Assembly: GCA_012103035.1 (NCBI GenBank)
Contig: JAAVLL010000001.1
Span: forward strand, 2,330,501-2,394,500
Length of the DNA: 64,000 bases
Source of the DNA: Brucella oryzae
Lineage (GTDB): Bacteria > Pseudomonadota > Alphaproteobacteria > Rhizobiales > Rhizobiaceae
Direction of reading: 5' to 3'
The notes beneath the pieces were generated by a model. The model made no database searches and had not been told where the DNA came from. It saw nothing but the letters and a program-made list of their open reading frames with translations. Of this stretch, positions 53,544 through 62,086 are shown in pieces. Every line of letters starts with the position of its first letter. The stretch's first letter is position 1. A program made the translations under genes and the position numbers.

Positions 53544-54131
53544 ATGCCGCGTCTTTTCACTGCCCTCGAAATCCCGCGCGACGCCGCGCTTTCGCTCGTT
53601 GTTGCGAGGCGGTCTCCCCGGCGCACGCTGGATTGATGTTGAAAACTACCACATAACGCTACGTTTTATCGGAGATGTGGAAGGCCATGTGGCCGACGAG
53701 GTTGCCAATGCGCTTGATCGCGTGCGGCGACCTGAATTCATGCTCAACCTGTCGGGTGTCCATGCTTTCGGCTCCAAGAAGCCGCACAGCATCTATGCGG
53801 GTGTATCCCCTCGCCTGAACTCAACGCATTGCAGGCGGAAATCGAACGTATCTGCCAGCGGCTGCACATTCCCGCCGACCCGCGCAAGTTCACGCCTCAT
53901 GTGACGCTGGCGCGGCTCAGAAACGCCCGCATCGACGATGTGGCGCGCTATCTCTCCTCACGCGGCAACTTCGCGACGCTGCCCTTCAAGGTGGGACGAT
54001 TCGTGCTGATGTCGTCACGCGATTCGGTTGGTGGCGGACCTTACATCGTAGAGGAAGCCTGGCCTTTGGTTGCCCGTTCCGGCCAGAACTGGTCGGCAAG
54101 CGCGATGGAAGCTGCCAGAACCATCCGGTAA
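53544..54131 (+). CDS. thpR: RNA 2',3'-cyclic phosphodiesterase (frame interrupted)
   Basis: This 2H phosphoesterase is about 196 residues when restored. The two HxTx motifs are NYHITLRFIGDV and PHVTLARLRN. MPRLFTALEIPRD is the usual start. Two bases are missing near 53598 (a CTCTCG read as CTCG; repair gives ALSLSLLRGGLPGARW) and one near 53812. The ATG at 53544 follows AGGAGG with 7-base spacing. Its last 91 bp overlap the convergent phosphatase; family members usually end near EAWPL, so a missed break may extend the frame. Confidence 0.87.
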
Positions 54132-54562
54132 ACAAGCTCGAAATCCCCGATGCCGCCATAATAGGGATCGGGGATTTCAATCGCCCGCCCTTCGGCAATC
54201 TCGGTGAAAAGCCCGATATGTGCGCTTGCATTTGCAGGCATTCGCCCCGCGATCATTCGCATATTGTAGCGGTCCATACCGAGGATCAGGTCGAAACGGG
54301 TGAAATCAGCGGCGATCAGCTGTCGGCAGCGCTGCGTGGAAATATCGAGACCATGACGCGCCGCAACGCTGATGGAGCGCTCATCCGGCTCCTCGCCGGT
54401 ATGGTAGCCATTGGTTCCCGCAGAATCGACCGGCACGTGGCGGATGCCGCGCTTTTCCAGCACATGCCCCATCACGCCTTCGGCAAGCGGAGAGCGGCAG
54501 ATATTGCCTGCGCAGATGAAAAGGATGCTGGTCGGATTAGGTGCCGTCGCTGATATGGTCAC
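54041..54562 (-). CDS. Low-molecular-weight protein-tyrosine phosphatase
   Basis: This cysteine phosphatase is about 173 residues. The P-loop FICAGNICRSPLAEG holds the nucleophile Cys and the Arg of CX5R, and PDPYYGG carries the general-acid Asp. The GTG at 54562 (VTISATAPNPTS) is favoured; the frame stays open upstream to 54625. The C-terminal 30 residues lie in the overlap with thpR. Such enzymes dephosphorylate tyrosine kinases of exopolysaccharide export or arsenate-like substrates. Confidence 0.87.
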   Translation of the reverse strand: MTISATAPNPTSILFICAGNICRSPLAEGVMGHVLEKRGIRHVPVDSAGTNGYHTGEEPDERSISVAARHGLDISTQRCRQLIAADFTRFDLILGMDRYNMRMIAGRMPANASAHIGLFTEIAEGRAIEIPDPYYGGIGDFELVYRMVLAASIALADQFWPERATKGQASSTM

Positions 54563-54618
54563 GGAACTCTCGCGCTTATGATAGGTTATCTCAGGAACCG
54601 CAACATAGGCGAAAGACG

Positions 54619-54905
54619 ATGGCACGCAACCGGCTGACGGAAAGTGAACTGAACGAAGCGCTCAGCTGGATGGCTGGCAGAAGGTCGACGGACGCGAGGC
54701 GATTGCCAAAAGCTTCAAGTTCAAGGATTTCAACGCCGCCTTCGGTTTCATGGCGCGCGCAGCGCTCCATGCCGAAAAGCTCGACCATCACCCCGAATGG
54801 TTCAATGTCTACAATCGCGTCGATGTCACGCTCGCCACCCATAGCGAGAACGGTATTACGGAACTCGACATCAGGCTTGCGCACAAGATGAACGCCTTGG
54901 CCTGA
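54619..54905 (+). CDS. phhB: Pterin-4a-carbinolamine dehydratase (one frame break)
   Basis: This small enzyme of about 95 residues recycles 4a-hydroxytetrahydrobiopterin. After one base is restored near 54668 the frame reads [20 protein letters not shown], then [20 protein letters not shown] with the conserved His pair, and a C-terminal [13 protein letters not shown]. No phenylalanine hydroxylase is adjacent. Divergent from the phosphatase with only about 55 bp between starts. Confidence 0.9.
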
Positions 54906-54907
54906 TT

Positions 54908-55405
54908 TTAAAGCTTTGAGATATATACGTAAATCTTCCGGCGGTCATAGTTGAAGCTGCCGTCAGGGTTGCGGCTGGAATAGGGAAGAACGCGGGTAAG
55001 ATTAACGCGATCCTGCCAGTTTTGTCCGAGTTTGCCGCCATGGACGCCACGGATATGGACATCGCCAAGCGAAATGGCGGCATGGAAAATATGCCCGGCC
55101 TGGACATCATAGAAGCCGATTGCCTGACCGAAAGGCAGTGCCGAATAACCGTTCCATTGTTCGCCTGCCCTGAAATTCAGGATGGGTATCCAGTTCTGGC
55201 TCGATGTGCCGCGCAGCGTGTTGAGCGAAATTCCGGCACCGAAGAGAAACCGCAGATAGACGGCGGCATCGTAGCATCCCGCCTCGAACAGATCGACGGT
55301 GATGTAATTATCTTCACTTCCCGCCGCCAGCAGCTGGTTGCCGCGAAACAGCCGTGTTGAACGGTCGCTGCGGATGAAGTTTTCCCCATAGCCGGTCAAA
55401 TGCAT
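54908..55405 (-). CDS. Hypothetical protein, 165 aa
   Basis: I do not recognise a family. The protein is intact and soluble with alternating hydrophobic residues suggestive of a beta-rich fold: NYITVDLFEAGCYDAAVYLR, AGHIFHAAISLGDVHIRGVH, NYDRRKIYVYISKL. There is no signal peptide. The ATG at 55405 is chosen because GGAGG lies 5 bases upstream; a start at 55417 is also open. It converges on phhB with 2 bp between stops. Confidence 0.7.
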   Translation of the reverse strand: MHLTGYGENFIRSDRSTRLFRGNQLLAAGSEDNYITVDLFEAGCYDAAVYLRFLFGAGISLNTLRGTSSQNWIPILNFRAGEQWNGYSALPFGQAIGFYDVQAGHIFHAAISLGDVHIRGVHGGKLGQNWQDRVNLTRVLPYSSRNPDGSFNYDRRKIYVYISKL

Positions 55406-55627
55406 CAAAACCTCCATTCATTCTGCACCTGCTTTGCCGCGCGTCCAAAACGCTTCGGAAGCGATCCGATCGAATCTGTATTTTGGGGATTTGATGAGAG
55501 CGTTGTAGCTGATGGTTGTTGCAGGTGACCGGGATGATGGAATCATCATGGTCTTGCAAGGGCGGTCAAAACTCCCCATTTTTATCCGGTCGTAGCCCAC
55601 AATCGGAACGGCAGGAGTTGAACGAGA

Positions 55628-56008
55628 ATGGATGACGTCAGAATCGGTGAAATCCTCGAACCCGGCAGTGAGAGCGAATTCAAGAAGCGCAGCGAACGGG
55701 TGAAGAATGGATTCTGGAAGGCCGCGCGCCGCGCCGGCCGCATGGTGCCGTTCATGGATGAGGTGGTTGCAGCCTATTATTGTGCACTCGACCAGAAGAC
55801 ACCGACACGCGTGCGCATGACGCTGATGGCAGCGCTCGCCTATTTCGTGCTGCCGTTCGACGCCATCCCCGATATTCTGGCCGGTATCGGCTTCACCGAT
55901 GACGTTGCCGTGCTGATGGCAGCGCTCACCGCCGTTCGTGCCCACATCACGCCTGCGCACCGGCTCGCCGCGAAGCAGGCGCTGGAGGATGAGGGAGTAA
56001 GGGAGTAA
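55628..56008 (+). CDS. DUF1232 (YkvA-like) membrane protein
   Basis: This intact 126-residue protein has a basic region (FKKRSERVKNGFWKAARRAG) and then the DUF1232 core: MTLMAALAYFVLPFDAIPDI, LAGIGFTDDVAVLMAALTAV. The core is a hydrophobic helix pair. Function unknown. Its last codons and TAA are made of the GGGAGTAA tandem repeat, so the C-terminus depends on repeat number and frame. Confidence 0.88.
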   Translation: MDDVRIGEILEPGSESEFKKRSERVKNGFWKAARRAGRMVPFMDEVVAAYYCALDQKTPTRVRMTLMAALAYFVLPFDAIPDILAGIGFTDDVAVLMAALTAVRAHITPAHRLAAKQALEDEGVRE

Positions 56009-56113
56009 GGGAGTAAGGGAGGCCGTTCACAGCTATGTGATCCTGACGACCCCACAATCAATTATACTCGTTTTTCTTCTTATTCCCCTACTCCCTTATT
56101 CCCCTATTCCCTT
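55993..56113. repeat. Inverted minisatellite pair
   Basis: Three perfect tandem copies of GGGAGTAA (55993-56016) are mirrored about 65 bp downstream by a run of TTATTCCCC/TACTCCC units (56081-56113) on the same strand, forming a long G/A-rich versus C/T-rich hairpin. The second copy supplies the DUF1232 stop codon. Confidence 0.8.
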
Positions 56114-56328
56114 AACATACCGCCTTACTGACGCCGCTTTCTTTTCATTCAACTGGAACCAAGGGATGGCGGGGCGACTTGGCTGCTCATTCAAGTTTTC
56201 TTTCGAAACTTCACCGTTTGGTAACCCAGATTAAGGCAATTTAATCGGCAACTGAGCGGGACGGCGTGATGAACGGCGGCATCCCGATATTCAAGTTTGA
56301 AGCAAACGAAAGAGAACCGGTAAAACCA

Positions 56329-56832
56329 ATGCTTGGAAAATCGATCGTCGCGGCTTCTGTGTTCATGATTGGGATGGCGGGCTCGGCACTCGCCCAGACC
56401 CCGAGCCAGATCAGCCAGTTCAACGCCTGGGGCGCCTATAGCTATCAGTCGGGCAACGGCAAGGTCTGCTATGTCCTCTCCGTACCGACCGAAAAGGCCC
56501 CGGCCAACGTCGATCACGGCGACAACTTCTTCCTCGTGAGCCAGAAGCCCGGACAGAACATCTCGTTCGAGCCGCAATTCATGGCCGGTTACGACCTCAA
56601 CACCAATGCGAAGGTCGTCGTGACCGTCGGCAATCGCAGCTTCAACATGTTCGTCAACGGCAAGTCCGGCTGGATGGAAAATGCAGCGGAAGAGCCGCAG
56701 CTCATCGCGGCCATGCGCGGCGGTTCCGACATGAAGGTGCAGGCACAGTCGAAACGCGGCACCAAGACCAGCTATACCTATTCGCTGAAGGGCATTTCCG
56801 CAGCCCTTGCCGCAATCCAGAAGTGCAAATAG
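56329..56832 (+). CDS. Invasion-associated locus B (IalB) family protein
   Basis: This intact 167-residue periplasmic or surface protein has a signal peptide ending at ALA|QTPSQISQFNAWGAYSY. The family pattern is clear: VCYVLSVPTEKAP, MAGYDLNTNAKVVVTVGNRS, a tryptophan strand GKSGWMENAAEEPQL, AAMRGGSDMKVQAQSKRGT and SLKGISAALAAIQKC. Two Cys probably pair. IalB of Bartonella assists erythrocyte entry, but in free-living relatives the role is unknown. A strong terminator follows. Confidence 0.87.
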   Translation: MLGKSIVAASVFMIGMAGSALAQTPSQISQFNAWGAYSYQSGNGKVCYVLSVPTEKAPANVDHGDNFFLVSQKPGQNISFEPQFMAGYDLNTNAKVVVTVGNRSFNMFVNGKSGWMENAAEEPQLIAAMRGGSDMKVQAQSKRGTKTSYTYSLKGISAALAAIQKCK

Positions 56833-56855
56833 TTTGCACAGTTGAATAGAGTTTC

Positions 56856-56885
56856 AAAGCCCGGATCGCTCCGGGCTTTTTCTTT
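56856..56885 (+). terminator. Intrinsic terminator of the IalB-family gene
   Basis: The stem AAAGCCCGGA/TCCGGGCTTT with a TCGC loop is followed by TTTCTTT. Confidence 0.9.
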
Positions 56886-56906
56886 ACCCTGCGCACGCAT
56901 GGCACC

Positions 56907-56951
56907 CCGGATGTCATGTGGCCGGATTTCATGTGGCCGGATTTCATGTGG
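56907..56951. repeat. Three tandem 15-bp repeats
   Basis: Copies of CCGGATTTCATGTGG lie at 56907, 56922 and 56937; the first has one substitution (G for T). They lie upstream of rlmN in non-coding DNA. Confidence 0.85.
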
Positions 56952-57101
56952 GATGACGAATGCGATATTGTGTGCTAAGAGCGCGCGCAACAGGGGTCGA
57001 AAAGCCAAGTGCCGGACCCTATTTATCCATGCATTCGGGCCAGATTATCTGGCGAAGCTTATCGACGCGCTTCAGCCGTCGTCTCCAACAGTTGAAAACA
57101 G

Positions 57102-58335
57102 ATGTCCATTTCGTTCGACCTTACCATTGATGATACGCGCGACCAGCTTGCCCGCCATGCGCGCGCCAGCCTGGAGGCAAAGCCGTCGCTGATCGGCATG
57201 TCGCGCGAGGAAATGGCCGAAGCGCTGATAAAGGTCGGCGTGCCGGAGCGTCAGGTGAAGATGCGCATCAGCCAGCTCTGGCATTGGCTTTATGTGCGCG
57301 GCGTTTCCGATTTTGCCGACATGCGCAATATTTCCAAGGATCTGCGTAGCCTTCTGGCGCAGCATTTCACCATTCAGCGCCCCGAAGTGGTCGAAGAACA
57401 GATTTCGCAGGACGGCACCCGCAAGTGGCTGTTCCGCTTTCCGCCGCGGGGCGCCGGTCGCCCGGTCGAAATCGAAAGCGTCTATATTCCCGAAGAAGGT
57501 CGCGGCACGCTCTGCGTTTCCTCGCAGGTCGGCTGCACGCTCACCTGTTCCTTCTGCCATACCGGCACGCAGAAGCTGGTGCGCAACCTGACCTCGGAAG
57601 AAATTCTGGCGCAGCTTTTGACCGCCCGCGACCGGCTTGGCGACTTCCCGGACAAGGACACGCCCGACGGCGCCATGGTGCCTGCCGAGGGCCGCAAGAT
57701 CACCAATATCGTGATGATGGGCATGGGCGAGCCGCTCTATAATTTCGAGGAAGTGAAGAAGGCCCTGCTGATTGCCTCCGATGGCGACGGCCTGTCCTTT
57801 CCAAGCGCCGCATCACGCTTTCGACCTCCGGTGTCGTGCCGGAAATCTATCGCACCGGCGACGAGATCGGCGTCATGCTCGCCATTTCGCTGCATGCCGT
57901 GCGCGACGAATTGCGCGACATTCTGGTGCCGATCAACAAGAAATATCCGCTGGCCGAGCTCATCAAGGCCTGCCGCGAATATCCGGGCCTGTCAATGCCA
58001 AGCGCATCACCTTCGAATATGTGATGCTGAAAGACATCAATGACAGCCTTGAGGATGCCAAGCTTCTGGTGAAGCTGTTGCAGGGCATTCCGGCCAAGAT
58101 CAATCTGATCCCGTTCAACCCGTGGCCCGGCACCAATTACCAGTGCTCGGAATGGGAGCAGATCGAGAAATTTGCCGATTATGTGAACGCGGCAGGCTAT
58201 GCATCGCCGATCCGCACTCCGCGCGGCCGCGACATTCTTGCCGCCTGCGGCCAGCTCAAGTCGGAATCGGAGCGCATGCGCAAGAGCGAGCGCCTTGCGC
58301 TCGAAGCCATGATGATTGCCGGGCATGGCGAATAA
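57102..58335 (+). CDS. rlmN: Dual-specificity RNA methyltransferase RlmN (frame interrupted)
   Basis: This radical-SAM enzyme methylates C2 of A2503 in 23S rRNA and A37 in some tRNAs. It is 411 residues when restored. The cluster motif is [20 protein letters not shown] (CxxxCxxC), followed by [14 protein letters not shown]. Both mechanistic Cys are expected in the conserved C-terminal and C118-like positions; ILAACGQL shows the C-terminal one. One T is missing near 57798 and one C near 57990. Confidence 0.95.
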
Positions 58336-58365
58336 CGGGGCGAATAAACCGATGGGTGAGCGCGC

Positions 58366-58867
58366 TTGAACGATACTTTCGACTACATAACGCGCTTCGT
58401 CATCGTGGTATTCGGCTATTGCTGCGGTGTGTTGACGGCAGGCTGGTTTCTGGCCGCCATCCTTTTCCGCACCCTCGGCGTCGATTCCTTCATGAACGAC
58501 TTCGTCATGATGGCAAGCGATATGGATGCCGGTTCGTTCTTTGCAGCCACCAGCTTCTGGAGCGCCGTCTTCGTCGGCGGTTTTGCTCTTGCAGCAATGG
58601 CTGGCGGGTTCAGCTTTGTGCCCGCCCTCATCCTCATCATTCTGGCGGAAGCACGCGGTTACAAATCGTCGCTGTTCTATTGCGTTGCGGGCGCCCTGAT
58701 CGGGCTTGCCGCAGCAGGCGCATCGCTTCCGTTCAGCGATGGAAGGAGCGTGCCGGAAAGCTCGCTCTGGATCGCAGCCATAGCGGGGCCGGTGTCGTCG
58801 GCAGCTTCGTCTACTGGCTGCTGGCGGGCGCAATGCCGGGCGGCTTTTATCCCGCCCGACAGACTGA
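58366..58867 (+). CDS. Small integral membrane protein (frame interrupted)
   Basis: Hypothetical, about 165 residues, with four hydrophobic helices: FVIVVFGYCCGVLTAGWFLA, FWSAVFVGGFALAAMAGG, VPALILIILAE and a C-terminal GVVGSFVYWLLAGAMPGG seen after one base is restored near 58790. No family recognised. The stop is uncertain because a further break is possible near 58860; 58867 is the first stop that keeps it from running across the convergent LysE gene. It starts 30 bp after rlmN. Confidence 0.65.
58839..58859. terminator. Hairpin between convergent membrane-protein and LysE genes
   Basis: The stem CGGGCGG/CCGCCCG encloses a CTTTTATC-like loop. It may terminate both genes. Confidence 0.5.
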
Positions 58868-58873
58868 TTTTTA

Positions 58874-59532
58874 TTACTTCGCCTGCGCGGTGATGATCTT
58901 CAGCGCAAAGGCCGAGAATACGCCCGCAAACATCCAGTCCACGATGCGCGTCACGGTCGGGTTCTTCTTCAGAAGCCCGGCAAAGCGATCAGCCGCCACC
59001 ACCATCGGAATGGTGAAGGGCAGCGCCATCGGAATGAACGACAGGCCGAGAAAGAACAATTTGCCCATGGCATGGGGTCATGCGCGGAGACGAACTGCGG
59101 CAGGAAGGTCATGTTGAACAGAATGATCTTCGGGTTGAGAAGATTGATGCCGAGACCCGTCAGCCAGTTCTGGAACAGCGTATGTTTCTTGCCGCCATTC
59201 TTTTCCGGCGAGAAGGCCGATCCCTTGCGGATCGCCTGCACGGCCAGCCAGACCAGATAGCCCGCCCCCACCACTTTGAGCGCCGTAAAGGCTGTCGGCG
59301 ACGCCAGAATGAGCGCCGAAAGACCGAGCGCCACCATGGTAGTATGAATGACGATACCGGTGCTGGCACCAGCCATGCAGGCAAAGCCTGCAGCCTTGCC
59401 TTCGGACAGGGCGCGCCCGACGAAAAGCGTCATGTCGGGACCGGGCGTGATGGAAAGGATCGCGGTTGCTATCGCGAACTGGACAAAAATCGTCCATTCG
59501 GGAATGAAGGTCAGGTTTGTCAGAAAAGACAT
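58874..59532 (-). CDS. LysE/RhtB-family amino acid exporter (one frame break)
   Basis: The second LysE exporter in the window, 219 residues when restored. MSFLTNLTFIPEWTIFVQFA is the start region, then ITPGPDMTLFVGRALSEGK with the family ITPGPD signature and INLLNPKIILFNMTFLPQFV. One base is missing near 59065 (AHDP then MGKLFFLGLSFIPMAL). The ATG at 59532 follows GGAG. Divergent from the monooxygenase gene by 73 bp. Confidence 0.9.
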
Positions 59533-59605
59533 CGAAATGTGCTCCAAGAGATGGCGCACGCTAGAATAATTTCCCGGCAAATGAAACAGTCGAATGGAGA
59601 CAGAA

Positions 59606-59905
59606 ATGCTGCTGATCATAGGGACCGTCCGCCTGCCGCCGGAAAATCTTGACCGTGCACGCGAGGCCATGCAGCGCATGATCTTGGCCAGCCGCGCGGA
59701 GGATGGCTGCGTGGACTATGGCTACGCCGAAGACATCCTTGAACCGGGTCTCATCCATGTGAAGGAGATGTGGCGCGACCGTGCTTCGCTCGACCGGCAT
59801 TTCGCCTCCGCCCATATTGCCGAATGGCGCGCGACATGGCCCGAGCTCGGTATCGGCGACCGCAATCTCGTTGTTTATGAAGTTGGCGAACCACAGATCA
59901 CGTAA
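59606..59905 (+). CDS. Antibiotic biosynthesis monooxygenase (ABM) domain protein
   Basis: This intact 99-residue protein has a ferredoxin-like dimeric alpha-beta fold. It has LLIIGTVRLPPENLDRAREA, SRAEDGCVDYGYAEDILEPG, HVKEMWRDRASLDRHFASAH, where the His-containing helix is typical. Relatives include quinol monooxygenase YgiN and autoinducer-modifying LsrG; substrate unknown. The ATG at 59606 is preferred to 59594 because GGAG lies at the right distance. Confidence 0.85.
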   Translation: MLLIIGTVRLPPENLDRAREAMQRMILASRAEDGCVDYGYAEDILEPGLIHVKEMWRDRASLDRHFASAHIAEWRATWPELGIGDRNLVVYEVGEPQIT

Positions 59906-59909
59906 TACC

Positions 59910-59940
59910 AAAACTCGATGAGTTTGACTCATCGAGTTTT
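59910..59940 (+). terminator. Intrinsic terminator after the ABM gene
   Basis: The perfect 14-bp stem AAAACTCGATGAGT/ACTCATCGAGTTTT has a TTG loop. Confidence 0.9.
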
Positions 59941-60131
59941 GTTAAGCCCGTGCGGCGACTGAGCATTTTCAGGGCGTGATGCGTTAGCATCTCAGCGCCC
60001 TAGTATAATACGCATGAGTTTTCGCGATAAGTCGCAGCTCGTCGGCTTGCACGCTGCTTGGCAACTGATAAAAGAACTACGGACAAATTTTGGGCGCCGC
60101 TCTGGAGCGCCTGATGAGACGGAAGTTTATT

Positions 60132-61352
60132 ATGAGCAAGTGGAAAGACGTTAAGAAAGTCGTTCTCGCCTATTCGGGCGGCCTCGACACCTCGATCATC
60201 CTGAAGTGGCTTCAGACGGAACTCGGCGCGGAAGTCGTGACTTTCACTGCCGATCTCGGTCAGGGCGAAGAACTTGAGCCGGCCCGCAAGAAGGCGGAAA
60301 TGCTGGGCATCAAGGAAATCTTCATCGAGGACGTGCGCGAAGAATTCGTGCGCGATTTCGTTTTCCCGATGTTCCGCGCCAATGCCGTCTATGAAGGCGT
60401 CTATCTGCTTGGCACCTCGATTGCCCGCCCGCTGATCTCCAAGCACCTGATCGACATCGCCAGAAAGACCGGCGCCGATGCCATCGCACACGGCGCAACC
60501 GGAAAGGGCAACGACCAGGTTCGTTTCGAGCTTTCGGCCTATGCGCTGAACCCGGATATCAAGATCATCGCCCCATGGCGCGACTGGTCGTTCAAGAGCC
60601 GCACGCATCTGCTCGAATTCGCCGAACAGCACCAGATTCCGGTTGCGAAAGACAAGAAGGGCGAAGCGCCGTTCTCCGTCGACGCCAACCTGCTGCACTC
60701 CTCGTCCGAGGGCAAGGTTCTGGAAGATCCGGCGCAGGAAGCTCCGGAATATGTGCATATGCGCACCATTTCGCCGGAAACCGCGCCCGACAAGGCAACG
60801 ATCATCAAGATCGGTTTTGAAAAGGGCGATGCCGTTTCCATCAATGGGGAGCGCCTGTCGCCTGCGACGCTTCTTGCCAAGCTCAACGATTATGGCCGCG
60901 ACAACGGCATTGGCCGTCTCGACCTCGTGGAAAACCGCTTCGTCGGCATGAAGTCGCGCGGCGTCTACGAAACGCCGGGCGGCACGATCCTGCTGGCAGC
61001 GCACCGCGCCATCGAATCGATCACGCTCGACCGCGGCGCGGCGCACCTGAAAGACGAGTTGATGCCGCGTTATGCGGAACTGATCTATTACGGCTTCTGG
61101 TTCTCGCCGGAACGCGAAATGCTGCAGGCGGCAATTGATCACAGCCAGCGCCATGTCGAAGGCGAAGTCACGCTCAAGCTCTACAAGGGCAATGTGATGG
61201 TGATCGGTCGCGAATCGGACAAGTCGCTCTATTCCGACAAGCTCGTCACCTTCGAAGACGATCAGGGTGCTTACGACCAGAAGGACGCAGCGGGCTTCAT
61301 CAAGCTCAATGCACTGCGCCTGCGCACGCTTGCCGCTCGTGATCGCAAATAA
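60132..61352 (+). CDS. argG: Argininosuccinate synthase
   Basis: This intact 406-residue ligase joins citrulline and aspartate in arginine synthesis. It has the PP-loop [34 protein letters not shown], and [16 protein letters not shown]. The ATG at 60132 (MSKWKDVKK) matches the family start. One of the few long genes in the window without a frame break. Its 5' region has a hairpin AGGGCG...CGCCCT near 59970-60003, and it ends at a strong terminator. Confidence 0.97.
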   Translation: MSKWKDVKKVVLAYSGGLDTSIILKWLQTELGAEVVTFTADLGQGEELEPARKKAEMLGIKEIFIEDVREEFVRDFVFPMFRANAVYEGVYLLGTSIARPLISKHLIDIARKTGADAIAHGATGKGNDQVRFELSAYALNPDIKIIAPWRDWSFKSRTHLLEFAEQHQIPVAKDKKGEAPFSVDANLLHSSSEGKVLEDPAQEAPEYVHMRTISPETAPDKATIIKIGFEKGDAVSINGERLSPATLLAKLNDYGRDNGIGRLDLVENRFVGMKSRGVYETPGGTILLAAHRAIESITLDRGAAHLKDELMPRYAELIYYGFWFSPEREMLQAAIDHSQRHVEGEVTLKLYKGNVMVIGRESDKSLYSDKLVTFEDDQGAYDQKDAAGFIKLNALRLRTLAARDRK

Positions 61353-61373
61353 AACCCGAATAACCTGCGATTT

Positions 61374-61410
61374 AAAAACGCCCTTCCGGAAAACCGGGAG
61401 GGCGTTTTTC
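61374..61410 (+). terminator. Intrinsic terminator of argG
   Basis: A 16-bp stem AAAAACGCCCTTCCGG/CCGGGAGGGCGTTTTT (one G-T pair) has an AAAA loop. It also serves the convergent IalB-like gene on the other strand. Confidence 0.9.
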
Positions 61411-61438
61411 TGCAATTTTCCTTGCGAAATCGACCCGT

Positions 61439-62080
61439 TCAGATCGCCGCAAGTGCCTCAGAGAGGCCCTTAAGCGGTGCGCGAAGCGAAATCCGGTTGG
61501 ATCGTCCTTGCACATCCGTGAAGCTGTAGGAAATCTCTGGCGCGCTGCCTTTTGAAATATAGCCGCGCATGCGCGGCCCTACTGGCAGATAAGACACACA
61601 AACATTCCGGTCGCATCCTGTGGTCTGGATTTTGATGGGCGCAGTCTTGTCAGCAAATTCGAGCTGGATGTCTTTTCCGACACCGACGATGGGCGGCACC
61701 CGGATAATCATGAAGGGCTTGCCTTCTTCAGTCGCAGCCAGTGACCAGCTCCATACCGTCACACCCTTATCGTGGACGATCGTCTGCGAGATGTTGCAAA
61801 CCCGCTTTTTGATTTTCAGATTTTCGTCGCAAATCTGCGTCCAGTTTTGAAAAGGCCGGATGATACGGCGATACTGCCCCACCGGAACGCCGTCCGGAAT
61901 GGCGATATCGGCGGGTTTGATGGCAAAACCGGGAGGCATCGTAAAGCCTGCGGCGGCTGTAACGGCAGGCGATTCTGTTTTCCCTTTTGCCCGGCGGCAA
62001 CGCCGCCGGGCAAAAGCCAGAGTCAGGCAGGATAATACCAGACACATCCTGCCGATCCGATATGTCGCAAGCATAGGCAT
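61439..62080 (-). CDS. Second IalB-family protein
   Basis: This is about 213 residues. MLATYRIGRMCLVLSCLTLA is a good signal peptide, but the following RRRCRRAKGK is odd and is encoded by a perfect palindrome (61983-62015); two compensating losses could hide the true mature start. The core matches the IalB family: FQNWTQICDENLKIKKRVCN, then VTVWSWSLAATEEGKPFMII, LEFADKTAPIKIQTTGCDRN and LKGLSEALAAI. It starts 6 bp after the adhesin stop, so they form an operon. Confidence 0.8.
   Translation of the reverse strand: MPMLATYRIGRMCLVLSCLTLAFARRRCRRAKGKTESPAVTAAAGFTMPPGFAIKPADIAIPDGVPVGQYRRIIRPFQNWTQICDENLKIKKRVCNISQTIVHDKGVTVWSWSLAATEEGKPFMIIRVPPIVGVGKDIQLEFADKTAPIKIQTTGCDRNVCVSYLPVGPRMRGYISKGSAPEISYSFTDVQGRSNRISLRAPLKGLSEALAAI
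61983..62015. repeat. Perfect 15-bp palindrome inside the IalB-like gene
   Basis: The arms CTTTTGCCCGGCGGC and GCCGCCGGGCAAAAG flank a 3-nt AAC loop. It lies in the signal-peptide/mature junction of the coding sequence. Confidence 0.85.
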
Positions 62081-62086
62081 GCGGCC

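Noticed and set aside
60000..61415. Long minus-strand frame across argG
   Set aside because: It is a shadow of the intact, strongly conserved argininosuccinate synthase.
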